A stretch of DNA of 64,000 bases, from positions 144,648,843-144,712,842 of the forward strand of contig NC_073693.1 in assembly GCF_029784155.1 (NCBI RefSeq), given 5' to 3'. The notes under the pieces are model-generated. The model did no database searches. It saw only the letters and a program-made list of their open reading frames with translations, and was not told the DNA's origin. Both the position numbers and the translations under genes were made by a program. The first letter of the stretch is position 1, and each line of letters starts with the position of its first letter. Origin of the DNA: Uranotaenia lowii. Its lineage: Eukaryota > Arthropoda > Insecta > Diptera > Culicidae. Positions 44,511 to 53,588 of the stretch are shown one piece after another.

Positions 44511-45007
44511 ATATTTCCATCACACACAAGAACCTCTGCACCTTCATATCGACGCATGAAGCGGGGTATCCCATACAGGATGAAAATTTAAAAATCGTGT
44601 GTATAATCTGAATCCCACGAGTTGCCAGGAAAAATACGGCCCTTTGCACCAGTGCCTGGCTATAGTGCAGACCTTAACAACGTTCTGCTTAAGGTAGGAT
44701 TATTATACACCCTCCTACCCCCACTTTGGGGCCCACAGGCACAGAACCACCCTGAAGCGGGTGTTTACAAAATTTAGGAGAATTCAACTCGTGCATGCGC
44801 ATTAATAGCAATAAGCACAATTGGTGAATCCTCCCTGAAGAAAACTTGGCTTAGAACTTCAAAATCCCAAGCCAAGTTTTCCCCCCTCCCAATGTGATAG
44901 TCGCATTTGAGAATGACTAACGCATATGGGAAGTACTGGATAAGTCGCCTTTTACGACGTGGACCAGTATCCCAGTGGTAGTATTCTATAAGCCGCCACC
45001 ACACAGC
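44511..45007 (-). other. 5' leader of the LOA element with predicted hairpins
   Basis: Non-coding on inspection. Minus-strand inverted repeats could fold in RNA. One is a stem pairing TGGGATACTGG with CCAGTACTTCCCA (plus 44926-44975) around a smaller GTCG/CGAC hairpin. Another is AACTTGGCTT with AAGCCAAGTT (plus about 44845-44882), perfect over 10 bp. A third is GTGGT/ACCAC close to the 5' terminus. Such leaders of non-LTR elements can carry promoters, ribosome-entry signals or self-cleaving ribozymes. I could not fit a hepatitis-delta-type fold. Confidence 0.55.
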
Positions 45008-45154
45008 ATTTTTTGTTGTTGAAATTGCTGTTGTTGTTGAAATTTTCATTGGTCTGTAAATTATAAACCATTTTTCCTCCCTATTTTTGAAAGTAAAACC
45101 TTTTTTAAAAAAAACTGTAGTTGTTTAAATTGGACCAATCAACAGTACAGGGTT
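45008..45154. repeat. 147-bp direct repeat, right copy
   Basis: Identical by eye to 40514-40660 and directly adjacent to the 5' end of the LOA element. It starts atttttt followed by gttgttgaaattgctg and ends acagtacagggtt. Confidence 0.85.
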
Positions 45155-45691
45155 TCTTTATTGAATTTCCATCCCAATTTCTGTCTATGACTTTGTATTG
45201 AACTTGTTTTGGAATATTTTCAACTGATTTAACTAAAATTTTATCATCTACTGAAGTGAATATCCTGAATTCAGCATATCATTTTCCAAATGATCAATCT
45301 CAAATTATCATAAAAACGATCTGATGGTAGTTGAGTTGCTAGTATCATTGAGTGATTCTCGTGATATGAATATTTCTATGATCTGAATCTTATCTTTTTC
45401 TAGCTTCAATTCATTGGAATTTACAAATCTTGTGTTGTTCCTTCAGTTCCTGAAGTTCAGTTTCATAATTTTTCTGAATTTTGAAAATTCAGGATCTTTG
45501 TTTAATGTATTAAACTTATCCAACATGCTAAATCGGTATTGCAACCTTTTCTATGGATGTAGTAAATTGAAAAGTTGTAAAATCAAATCTAATGATCTGA
45601 TAACGTCTTTGTTACATTTCGTACTTGAAAATCATCTAACTTTCAAAGATAGTGGCATATTTGAAAAAAAAAAAACATGAGAACCGAGTAG
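45155..45691. other. AT-rich DNA, nothing recognised
   Basis: No recognisable gene. An 88-codon frame (45414-45680) has no motifs. It ends at the target duplication of the RTE-like element. Confidence 0.4.
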
Positions 45692-45774
45692 AGGAAGAAC
45701 GCAACTTACTTACTTACTTAATGATCCCGCGCCGATCCTCCGGTGCATAGGGCCGTGGTAAAAGACCTCCACTG

Positions 45775-48700
45775 TTAACGATCCGGAGCCAGCGTCTTCA
45801 CCTGGTCCCAGTCAAGATTCTCGTCGACAGTTCGGATTTCCGCGGCTAGGCTTCGCCGCCACGAATTTCTGGGTCTGCCTCTTCTTCGATGACCTTCTGG
45901 ATTCCAATCTAGAGCCTCTCTGCAAATCTCGTTTTCATCTCTTCGCAGCGTGTGCCCAATCCATCTCCACTTACGTTCCCGAATCTCGATTTCTAGCGCC
46001 TTTTGATGACACCGGCGATGTAGTTCCTCATTCGAGATCCAGTTGCCAGGCCACCAAGCGCGGATGATATTCCGCAGGCAGCGATTTACAAATACTTGCA
46101 GTTTTCGCGTCGTTACCGCATATGTGCACCAAGTTTCGCACCCGTACAGCAATACGGATTTGACGTTTGAGTTGAAGATTCGGATTTTTGTTCGTAGAGA
46201 GATCTGGCGTGACCGCCAGATGTTTCGGAGACTCGCAAACGCAAATCGGGCCTTTCTGATCCGTGTTTCGATGTCTTTTCTGGTACCACCATCAGGCGTA
46301 ATCTGGCTACCAAGATACTGGAAGCACTCCACTTTCTCAACTTGTTGCCCAGTTACCATGAAACTGGAGGGATTTCCTGTGTTGATCTCCATCGACTTGG
46401 TCTTTCCGACATTGACTTTGAGACCTGCTGCCTTGGAACTTTCGGTGAGGTCGTCGAGTTTGCTCTGCATATCTGGTTGTGTTTGGGCGAGCAAAACAAT
46501 ATCGTCAGCCAGGTCAAGGTCGTTCAGTTGCTCCATTGTTGAAGGATTCCACGGCAATCCTCGGTTCGGTGCACAGTCAATCGATCCAATCAAAATCTCA
46601 TCCATTACGATTAGAAAAAGTAGCGGTGATAGAATACATCCTTGTCTCACTCCAGCAGTTACCGGGATTGGTTCGGACAAGACACCGTCGTGCAAGACCT
46701 TACACGAAAATGCCTCATACTGGGCTTCGATGAGATGGACTAGTTTCTCTGGGACCCCTCGTCGCCTTAGAGCCGCCCAGATGTTTTCATGGTTAAGTCG
46801 GTCGAATGCTTTTTCGAAATCAACGAACACCAGCAGAAGAGAGTCCTGGAATTCGTTGATTTGTTCCAGTATGATTCGTAGCGTTGTGATGTGGTCCACA
46901 CATGATCGTCGAGATCGGAATCCAGCTTGTTGCCGTCGGAGTGTAGCGTCTATTTTCTCCTGGATCCTGTTCAGAATCACTTTGCAGAGTACTTTGAGGG
47001 TTGTACAGATCAACGTTATGCCTCGCCAGTTACCGCACTCTGTCAGGTCTCCTTTCTTCGGGACCATTACGAGGATACCCTGCATCCAGTCGGCCGGGAA
47101 TGTTGCAGTATCCCAGATGTCAGCGAAAAGACGGTGCAACATTTGTGCTGATAGGGCAGGGTCGGCTTTCAGCATTTCAGCAGGGATGCAATCGATCCCA
47201 GGTGCTTTGTTGGATTTCATGTTTTTGATTGCGGCTTCTATTTCAGCAAGCGAAGGCGCTTCCGAGTTGACGCCATTTGGCGCTTCGAGCTGCAGATTCT
47301 GTTGGCCATCGCTATTCGTGACTCGGAAGAGTTGTTCGAAGTGCTCAGTCCATCGTTTGAGCTGATCTGTTCGATCGGTCAATAACTGACCTGCTCGGTC
47401 TTTTATCGGCATTCTTGCATTAGTCCTTGCACCACTGAGGCGGCGAGAAATATCATAAAGTAATCGGATATCTCCATTGGCGGCGGCTCTTTCTCCTTCT
47501 TCGGCTAGGGAGTTTGTCCAGGCTCTCTTGTCTCGTCTACAAGCTCGTTTAACTGCCTTTTCCAGCTCCGCATATCGTAAGCGGGCGGCTGCTTTGGCAG
47601 ACCCGGTACATGCCTGCTCAATTCCGACTTTCGCCTTTCTCCGATCATCGACCATCCTCCAAGTTTCATCCAACATTCATTCACTTCTTCTTCCACAAAC
47701 TTTACCGAGAGTACCATGGCTCGTCGTGATAAAGGCATTCTTGTTTCCACACCACTGTTCTTCGACTGTTCCGTCTGTCGGCAGCTCCGAGGCTCGGGAT
47801 TCTAGCTGTTCAACGTATGCCCTTTTCACCTCTGGATTCTCCAACCGGCGGACGTCGTATCGACACCCGACTTTCTCCTCGCGCCGTTGGACACGCGCAA
47901 CTCTCAGTCGTATCTCGCCAAAGACGAGGTGATGGTCAGATGCAATGTCTGCGCTTCGCTTGTTGCGAACATCAAGAAGGCTCCTTCTCCATTTTCGGCT
48001 GATGCAAATGTGGTCAATTTGATTTTCTGTTCGGCCATCTCGGGATACCCAAGTGACCTTATGTGCTGGTCGATGGGGGAAGAGCGATCCACCAATCACC
48101 ATGTTGTTGTTGCCACAAAATTCTACAAACAGCTCTCCGTTTTCGCTCATCTGTCCTAGGCCATGGCGCCCCATGATGCGCTCAAGGTCCTGATTGTCGG
48201 AGCCAATCTTTGCGTTGAAGTCGCCCAAATGGATTTGAATGTCACCCTTCGGAATTCTCTCAACCACGCTGTTCAGTTGACTGTAAAACTGCTCTTTCTC
48301 CTGCAAGTCGGCAACGTCAGTTGGCGCATAACACTGGACCATTGTAAGGTTTCTAACCCGTGTTCTAAATCTGGCTACGATTATTCTTTCGTTTATCGGT
48401 TCCCATCTAAAGAGGGCCGCGTAGGCCTGCGGGCTTATCAGGAAACCAACTCCTCGTTCCCGAGTAGCATGTTCTCCTCGTATGCCAGAGTAAAGCAGGA
48501 CTTGCCCGGATTGTGTCTTGTGTTCTCCAGTATTAGGCCAACGGACTTCGCTCAGTCCCAGAATTTCAAGCTTGAGGCGGCTAGCTTCTCTAGCTAGTTG
48601 TTCCAGTTTGCCTTGTTGGGCAAGGGTTAAAACATTCCAAGTTCCAATTCGTGTCCGTGTTTTCATGCTAAAAGTCGTCGCCAAAGTTCCAGGTCGGTCA

Positions 48701-48810
48701 TTTCTTTCGGATTCCGTAACAATTTCAAATCGGGAGCAGTAGGTTGTTAGCCTAAAGTCCCTATCCCGCGATGGGGCTGCCATCTTGGACTTAGCTGGCG
48801 GGAGCCGCAT
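45775..48810 (-). pseudogene. RTE-like endonuclease/reverse transcriptase, one nonsense codon
   Basis: The frame is about 1010 codons. APE endonuclease, about residues 50-300: GTWNVLTLAQQGKLEQL, LSEVRWP, LGDFNAKIGS, DHICISRKWRR, ASDHHLVFGE. Reverse transcriptase, about 520-800: NKAPGIDCIPAEML, PKKGDLTECGNWRGI, AGFRSRRSCVDHI, FVDFEKAFDRL, VRQGCILSPLLF and catalytic DLADDIVLLA. The C-terminal region (YLGSQITPDGG, RKARFAFASLRNIW, ERKWRWIGHTLRRD, GRPRNSWRR) is of the kind annotated in many invertebrates as transposon-derived or craniofacial-development-like. A TGA at 47677-47679 interrupts the frame after GRRSE. The same frame continues (MLDETW), and a TGG to TGA change would explain it. No other damage was seen. 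Confidence 0.88.
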
Positions 48811-49110
48811 TTCATAAATTCAGCCGCTTGCTGCAAGACAGACGCTGTTTGAGCCGCCCCTGACCTGGAGAACAGACGCTCGGTTGTTGATGCACGCCAC
48901 CCCTGACCTGGGGAACAGACGCGTGCCGCCACCTTCTCAGTCTGCATGCGACCAAAGCATCCACCGGGGTTGGGTACCCGATCTCCGCTTAGGTTACTCG
49001 CACCCCAGCCGGCACCGCGGGGAGGTAGAGATAGGAGTTGTGAATAAGAGGTGATATGACCACTATGGGGTCTCGTGTTGCACATTATCCACCGTTTACC
49101 AGCCAAACGA
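48811..49110 (-). other. GC-rich leader of the RTE-like element
   Basis: Upstream of the first methionine to the target duplication on the minus strand, GC-rich in contrast to its surroundings. It contains two copies of a gcgtctgttcYccaggtcag word and several short C/G-rich inverted words. The 119-codon frame at 48747-49106 overlaps it and is probably chance. Confidence 0.6.
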
Positions 49111-49123
49111 AGGAAGAACGCAA

Positions 49124-49482
49124 GCCGTTCAATATTTCGGATAAGATATGACGGATCACCAACAGGACTTTAAGTCTAAATTGTGGATTCATGTCCTGTT
49201 GGTGAGAGATTATAACTTTTTCGATAAATTCATCATATCTACGGCTTATGCTCTTCTTCTACTTGGTTTTCATGTTTCTCTAAATGTTTATTGCATTTGA
49301 TAGTTAACTATGTACATTAATGTTTTGCCACTTGTGTTAAATCATTTAAAATGAAAACACCGTTTAACGATTTTAAAATCAATCCTTGGTATTCTAAATC
49401 ACGTCGGAGAGATAAATCACTCCAAAAGTTTAAATATCCATCAGAAGCGTTTTGCTTCCGTATACATAATTGTCAGTTGACG
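49124..49482. other. AT-rich sequence between elements
   Basis: Short flanking DNA. The phrase caccaacaggac and its complement gtcctgttggtg (49156 and 49192) form a small inverted pair. No gene. Confidence 0.4.
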
Positions 49483-49484
49483 TA

Positions 49485-50350
49485 CAGTGAGGGGCAAAAT
49501 AAAGTGTCCAAATTATTTTTTTTTCAATTTCTTTTATTTTTCTGGTTAAAATTCAACGAAAACACATCGTTACCATTTTTAAAATATTGTTTATTATGTT
49601 CTTTTCAATTTTTGTTAATGTTGCGCTGGAAAAAAAAGAAAGTTTTTCTGATAGATAAAAAACAGTTAATATTCCAAAAAAAAACAGGGGCAAAATAAAG
49701 TGTCCAGATCAGTACAGCTTCAAATAATTCAAACTGAAGGCAAACAAGAACGATTTAATAATGGGTATGGCCTCCTTCAGCCTTCAACACCTCCTGCAAG
49801 CGCTTCGGCACACTTTCAACAAGGTTGTGCAAGTGTTGTTGGTCGAGTTCCTCCCACGCATGCTTCATGGCATCAACATAAGTATTTTTAATTTGTCACA
49901 CCAGTCTTATCAATCAGAGCTTCGAGGATGGCCCACAGATTTTCGATGGGGTTAAGATCAGGACTTTGTGAAGGCCATTCAAGGGGTTTGATGTGGCAGG
50001 AACGGGAAAATGACGTCATCAGATTGGCCGTATGCTTCGGATCGTTATTCTGCTGTAAAACGAAGCGCTCTCCGAGGCCCGTCTTGATGAGGGATACCTC
50101 GAGGTTTTCCGGCAGGATATTGCAATATGACTCAGCTGTCATGATTTCGTCAATTTTTACCAAATTGCCCACCCCACCCCAAGAAAAGCACCCCCACACC
50201 AGCACGTTACTTCCTCCGTGCTTGACTGTTCCTTGGATATGGCGGTCTTGGAGCTCCTCACCCGACTTGCGCCACATATGATCCCGCTTCTTCCGGTTGA
50301 ATAGTTCAAATTTGGATTCGTCGGCCCACAACAATATTTTCCTCTGAATA
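49485..50350 (-). mobile_element. Tc1-type DNA transposon, right part lost, IR/DR-like left end
   Basis: The left terminus CAGTGAGGGGCAAAATAAAG is bordered by TA (49483-49484). The core GGGGCAAAATAAAGTGTCCA recurs at 49687-49706, about 200 bp inside, the double-repeat arrangement of IR/DR-type Tc1 elements. A transposase reads on the minus strand from 50350 to 49757. The element is cut at 50350 by a Penelope-like tail; the N-terminal transposase part and other terminus are not seen. Confidence 0.85.
49757..50350 (-). pseudogene. Tc1-family transposase catalytic domain, truncated and frameshifted
   Basis: Minus-strand residues include KILLWADESKFELF (first Asp), GGSNVLVWGCFSWGGVG, QQNNDPKHTANLM (second Asp) and SPDLNPIENLWAILE (Glu). 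Between the second Asp and Glu I count 32 residues, two fewer than the 34 usual for Tc1. Near 49885 a frameshift occurs (the first frame ends TGVTN). In another frame homology continues: HAWEELDQQHLHNLVESVP, KRLQEVLKAEGGHTHY, stop at 49757-49759. The N-terminal helix-turn-helix domain is missing, so it is inactive. Confidence 0.87.
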
Positions 50351-50456
50351 AAAGCAATCGAAAGATTCCTTTTAATTCAACCACGGTAAATGAAAAGTTC
50401 AGATACCGGTATTTCGATAGCAACTTACTATCTTCTTCAGTAAGCGTTTTCGATTG
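50351..50456 (-). mobile_element. Penelope-like element 3' tail inserted in the Tc1 transposase
   Basis: On the minus strand this 106-bp segment matches 18661-18766 at about nine positions in ten, ending in the same gattgcttt word. It carries the hammerhead-like motif described separately. It is the extreme 3' end of the same Penelope-like family, heavily 5'-truncated. Confidence 0.85.
50392..50451 (-). ncRNA. Second copy of the hammerhead-like motif
   Basis: Minus strand: CTGAAGA (plus 50434-50440), extra A, stem II GATAG/CTATC (five Watson-Crick pairs), GAAA (50412-50415), self-complementary stem III TACCGGTA (50404-50411), U-C at the cleavage site (50402-50403) and stem I 3' strand TGAACTTTTC. 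Here stem II and III are better paired than in copy 1 and the cleavage triplet is AUC. Stem I has decayed (GCTTA opposite TGAAC). Confidence 0.5.
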
Positions 50457-50461
50457 GTATC

Positions 50462-50522
50462 GAGCACGGAGCAACGGAGGAAGTAACGTGATGGTGTGGG
50501 GGTGCTTTTCTTGGGGTGGGGT
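50462..50522 (+). pseudogene. Inverted fragment of the Tc1 transposase
   Basis: The plus strand reads GGSNVMVWGCFSWGGV, the same segment found on the minus strand at 50156-50220. The two pieces are nearly identical (about one or two differences plus a small insertion acgg/agcaacgg) and inverted around the Penelope-like tail. It points to a rearrangement at the insertion site. Confidence 0.8.
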
Positions 50523-50580
50523 GGCGCCGCCAGCCGACAGCAGTGAGAACACAGATCGAAAGTGATAAGACGTAAATGAT

Positions 50581-51126
50581 GTGGTTACCATCATCATCGC
50601 CCGCCCATTTTGTTCAGTGAGGATGGATACAGAGGAGTCTAAAGCGAACGGCCGTAGTAAAACGGTAACTTTTCCTCCTTTTAACTTTCCTCACAATACC
50701 AATACACTATCTGGTGCTGGTGTAGTTTATAGGCACTATGTAGGAAAAGCAGCCATTGAATTGAGCCCCCGAATGGCGGCAAAGGATCGGATCGGCATGG
50801 CATGGCAAGGCACCTGGCATCGTCGTCGGCCGCCACAGGAAGCAGTTTTGAAAAACGACAGGAAGCAGCAGGCAACTCCCGGGCAAAAGCGCATTCAACC
50901 AACTGCTGGGAATCGGTTGGGTTTTAACGATCGTCGGAAGGCAACGCCCAGCACACCCACTTCCACGAATCCTCGGCTGAAATGGCCCGGGAAAGCACCA
51001 CAAACCCTCGGGGAAGGTAATAAATTCTTGACAGGAAGCGAACGATTAGCTATTGTTTTGCTTGACAATCCCGCGATGGAATCCGTCAATTTTGCGAAGC
51101 TTTATATCGCTGGTCACCCATCATAA
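50581..51126 (+). CDS. Hypothetical 181-codon frame in a GC-richer island
   Basis: An open frame in a locally GC-rich block encodes a basic, proline- and arginine-rich sequence (for example GTWHRRRPPQEAVLKND, KATPSTPTSTNPRLKW). I recognise no domain, signal peptide or membrane segment. The minus strand is also open in three overlapping frames of 64-98 codons, which argues that low stop frequency in GC-rich DNA explains it. It may instead be a conserved non-coding block. No start context, splice sites or poly(A) signal support it. Confidence 0.15.
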   Translation: MVTIIIARPFCSVRMDTEESKANGRSKTVTFPPFNFPHNTNTLSGAGVVYRHYVGKAAIELSPRMAAKDRIGMAWQGTWHRRRPPQEAVLKNDRKQQATPGQKRIQPTAGNRLGFNDRRKATPSTPTSTNPRLKWPGKAPQTLGEGNKFLTGSERLAIVLLDNPAMESVNFAKLYIAGHPS

Positions 51127-51817
51127 TGGGGAGGTTTGGTAGTTCCCAAGTGGATGCGTGGGTGGGGGTCTATTGTTTCGACCCAAAAGTGCGTGTAAAG
51201 AAACACGGTCACTGGATTAGCTGGTAAAATTGCGGAACGGGTTTTTTATGACACAATCATTGGGTGCAGGTTTTATGCTGAATTCGCTGTTGTTTTTCCA
51301 AACGGGTCATTGTTTTGTTCTCGGATGGCCGTCTTCTAAAAACGAAACGAAAAGCAAAAAAAAGCTGGAGCTTCCGGGTTTGCGTCAATTTTATGGTACT
51401 CGTTATTGGGTTCTTCGGGCAAACGTGTTAACGAGCACTTCACCACTATGTGGGTCCATATGAGTGATGTGTGTTGTGTACACAGTAAGGCCGTTTTAGG
51501 ACTCTTTGATGCAGTCGTATATTAACTAACGTAATTCTGCATCATTAAAATAACCCTCACGTCAAATGTCACGGTTTTCTCTGATGCGGAAAGCTATAAC
51601 AACTTTGGAAGGATTTTTTTATACCCGAAGAATCGGTTATGCGAAAAAGAACTTGCCCCCGTTTTTGCTTTGAAAATCTTTTGTTTATTACGCAAAACAC
51701 ACAGCCCAATAGTATAAAAATTTCATAGTTGAAAGCAGTGGAGGATCAAATACTTCATTTTTCAGTGAACCCGCAGTAATGGGAAAACAACTCAATCGCC
51801 ACTATTTGTTTCCCATT
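51127..51817. other. Unique sequence, no gene recognised
   Basis: Continuation of the GC-richer block to about 51480, then AT-rich. The 77-codon frame at 51230-51463 has no motifs. Confidence 0.35.
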
Positions 51818-53430
51818 AGGGGAGATAAGGGTATAATTGCCACCTTAAGGAAAACGCTCATTCAACCATAGAAAACAGCTATAATATGTGAATTACATCA
51901 TTCTTTCGTATTCAGACACTAAAATAGTCTATTTTCTAATTGGCTGAAACTTAAAGAAGATAAAATCGTTCAAAAATGCATCTTAAATATTTTTGCCGAA
52001 AGCTGAAAACCAGTTACTGTAGTGGCATAATGAACATCCCCCTGGGGCAGTTTAAGCGCTATTAATCGGGACACGATGAGCGTTTTTTGCCGGGGAATCT
52101 AGCAGCGCATTCAACTCGATGAAGTCAGGTGAGTCATAGATTCATCAAACAAAGCGATAACAAAATAATCTAGGTCTCCCAGCAAACATAACATCGCATT
52201 AGAAATGTCAGCTCAACTCGTTAACAATGTGAATGCGAATCGTAATTCCTACCAAACCAAGTAAATGATCGTAAAAATGGTTAGTTAAAGCCTACCGACT
52301 CGGATATGACAAAATTGCGCCATGTTTGCAAATTTGTCTCCCGCGTGCGGGATTCAAGTGAGAAAACAACCTTGTTGTTCTCTCTGCGATTAGCAGTGCA
52401 ACCAGATTTCTGAAAATCAGAGGGTCCATTTGGTTAAACTGTCCAATCAGAGAAGCAGCAAATATTCTCGCTGGCAACGGTTTGCATGCATTGAGAGCAA
52501 AACATGCGCTCTCTCGTATACTGTCAGGATGTACGGTAAAAGGTGTTGAATATCGTCCAATTTTTACAACACTTATCGCATAAGCCAGAAGTTAAAAATA
52601 TGTATGTATATTGCCTCCACTTTAGTACGTAAATGCTGTTTTTTCGAGTTATATAAGATGATTTTATAATGTATATGAAACGTATAGCAAAGTTTGTTAG
52701 GAAATATACCTACAAAAATGTTTGCTGGGCTGTTTGTAGAATACAAACAATTCACACACGCTCATACATTATGTTTCTGATGCTTTGTTTGGCGAATGAT
52801 GCTACTAGCCGTAAAATTTAACAATCGAAAAAGTCGATCATGAATTGTAAACAGAAAATCACCTCGAACAGAAATCAAATTCTAGTCTTTTCATTACCTT
52901 TCCGACACCTTAACGTGGCCTATTGGTCGTCAGATGTAAACAAGTCCAGCTATAGCTCTAGAATTCAGATGACTACATCGAGCTAAATTCGCTGCTAGTA
53001 CGGCAGAAAACGCTCATCGCGCCCCGATTAATAGCTCTCTGTTCGCCCCGAGCCAACAAATTTTAATAAAAACGTGTTTAAAAATTAATTAAAGTGAAAA
53101 ATCAAAAATTTTATGATGGTGAAAATTGAAAAACTATGTGTACATCATGTTGTAGTGCGTACATTATAGATCAAGATGATTTAAAGATCATACGAGCTTA
53201 TTTCGTGGTGCTAAAAAATTATAATATTTTCGTCACTTGAGAACTTATTTAGCTGTTTTTTTAAATATCTCTGTGGAGATGATAAGGAGATTCCTTCCTA
53301 TTGGGAAAAATTAATACTACAAGAAGTACGAAACAAATCCTCATTATTTTTTTTAAGGAAATACGAATTGTTTTAGAAAAGAGGAGTGCTTTTTATGCCC
53401 CGGCTGCTCGTTATGTCCTTATCTCCCCCA
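51818..53430. mobile_element. Candidate outer inverted-repeat element with AGGGGAGATAAGGG ends
   Basis: The left end AGGGGAGATAAGGG (51818-51831) and the inverted right end TCCTTATCTCCCCC (53416-53430) match over 12 of 14 bases. A second inverted-repeat element lies inside (52044-53049). No transposase found. The terminal match is short, so the pairing is tentative. Confidence 0.4.
52044..53049. mobile_element. Nested inverted-repeat element with GCTATTAATCGGG termini
   Basis: The left end (from GGGGC at 52044, then gcgctattaatcggg at 52056) and the right end (aatagctc and CCCC up to 53049) are inverted over about 45 bp. The inner 31 bases, including gatgagcgtttt, are nearly perfect. The body from 52170 to 52740 is a copy of the repeat at 34030-36660. 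No coding capacity. Confidence 0.75.
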
Positions 53431-53588
53431 CTTATCAAATGATATGGTTTTTAAGTTTTGTAGTTTTAAAATTTATTTCAAATATTTCTGTAGTGTTTCA
53501 TCAACTTCTTTAACACTTAAATAAAACATACACGTATTCAGTTTTATGTAAGAAAATTTCTAAATTTCTAAATTTAAAACTAAAGAAC

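Larger units (their letters stand above)
40661..45007 (-). mobile_element. LOA-clade non-LTR retrotransposon, apparently intact ORF
   Basis: The element is bounded exactly by the 147-bp direct repeats. Its minus-strand 5' end reads GCTGTGTGGTGGCGGC. A leader of about 490 bp is followed by one long ORF (44510 to 40854), a 3' UTR of about 190 bp and a tail ctgatacctgatacctg. It uses a 7-base repeat tail instead of poly(A). Clade assignment rests on the combination of APE endonuclease, reverse transcriptase and RNase H with a DANAHHFVWGSS endonuclease block. No ORF1 is present. Either this family works with one ORF, or the copy is 5'-truncated. Confidence 0.88.
45705..49110 (-). mobile_element. 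RTE-like non-LTR retrotransposon, near-complete, 13-bp target duplication
   Basis: The 13-bp word AGGAAGAACGCAA flanks both ends (45692-45704 and 49111-49123). On the minus strand there is a GC-rich leader of about 300 bp, one ORF for endonuclease plus reverse transcriptase (48810 to 45775, one stop), a very short 3' UTR of about 70 bp and an (AAGT)n tail at 45705-45722. Total length 3.4 kb, single ORF, minimal 3' UTR and short-repeat tail all fit the RTE group. The leader contains a duplicated word gcgtctgttc-ccaggtcagggg (48840-48920). Confidence 0.85.

Noticed and set aside
44840..45007. Hepatitis-delta-type ribozyme at the LOA 5' end
   Set aside because: Hairpins are present, but the nested double-pseudoknot order of helices could not be fitted by hand; kept only as a structured leader.
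44774..45049. 91-codon minus-strand ORF as ORF1 of the LOA element
   Set aside because: Its methionine lies in the 147-bp flanking repeat outside the element, and it has no zinc knuckles or coiled coil.
46043..47365. Plus-strand 440-codon ORF
   Set aside because: It is the complement of the RTE-like reverse transcriptase; codon structure and homology belong to the minus strand.
48163..48597. Plus-strand 144-codon ORF
   Set aside because: It is a shadow of the RTE-like endonuclease on the minus strand.
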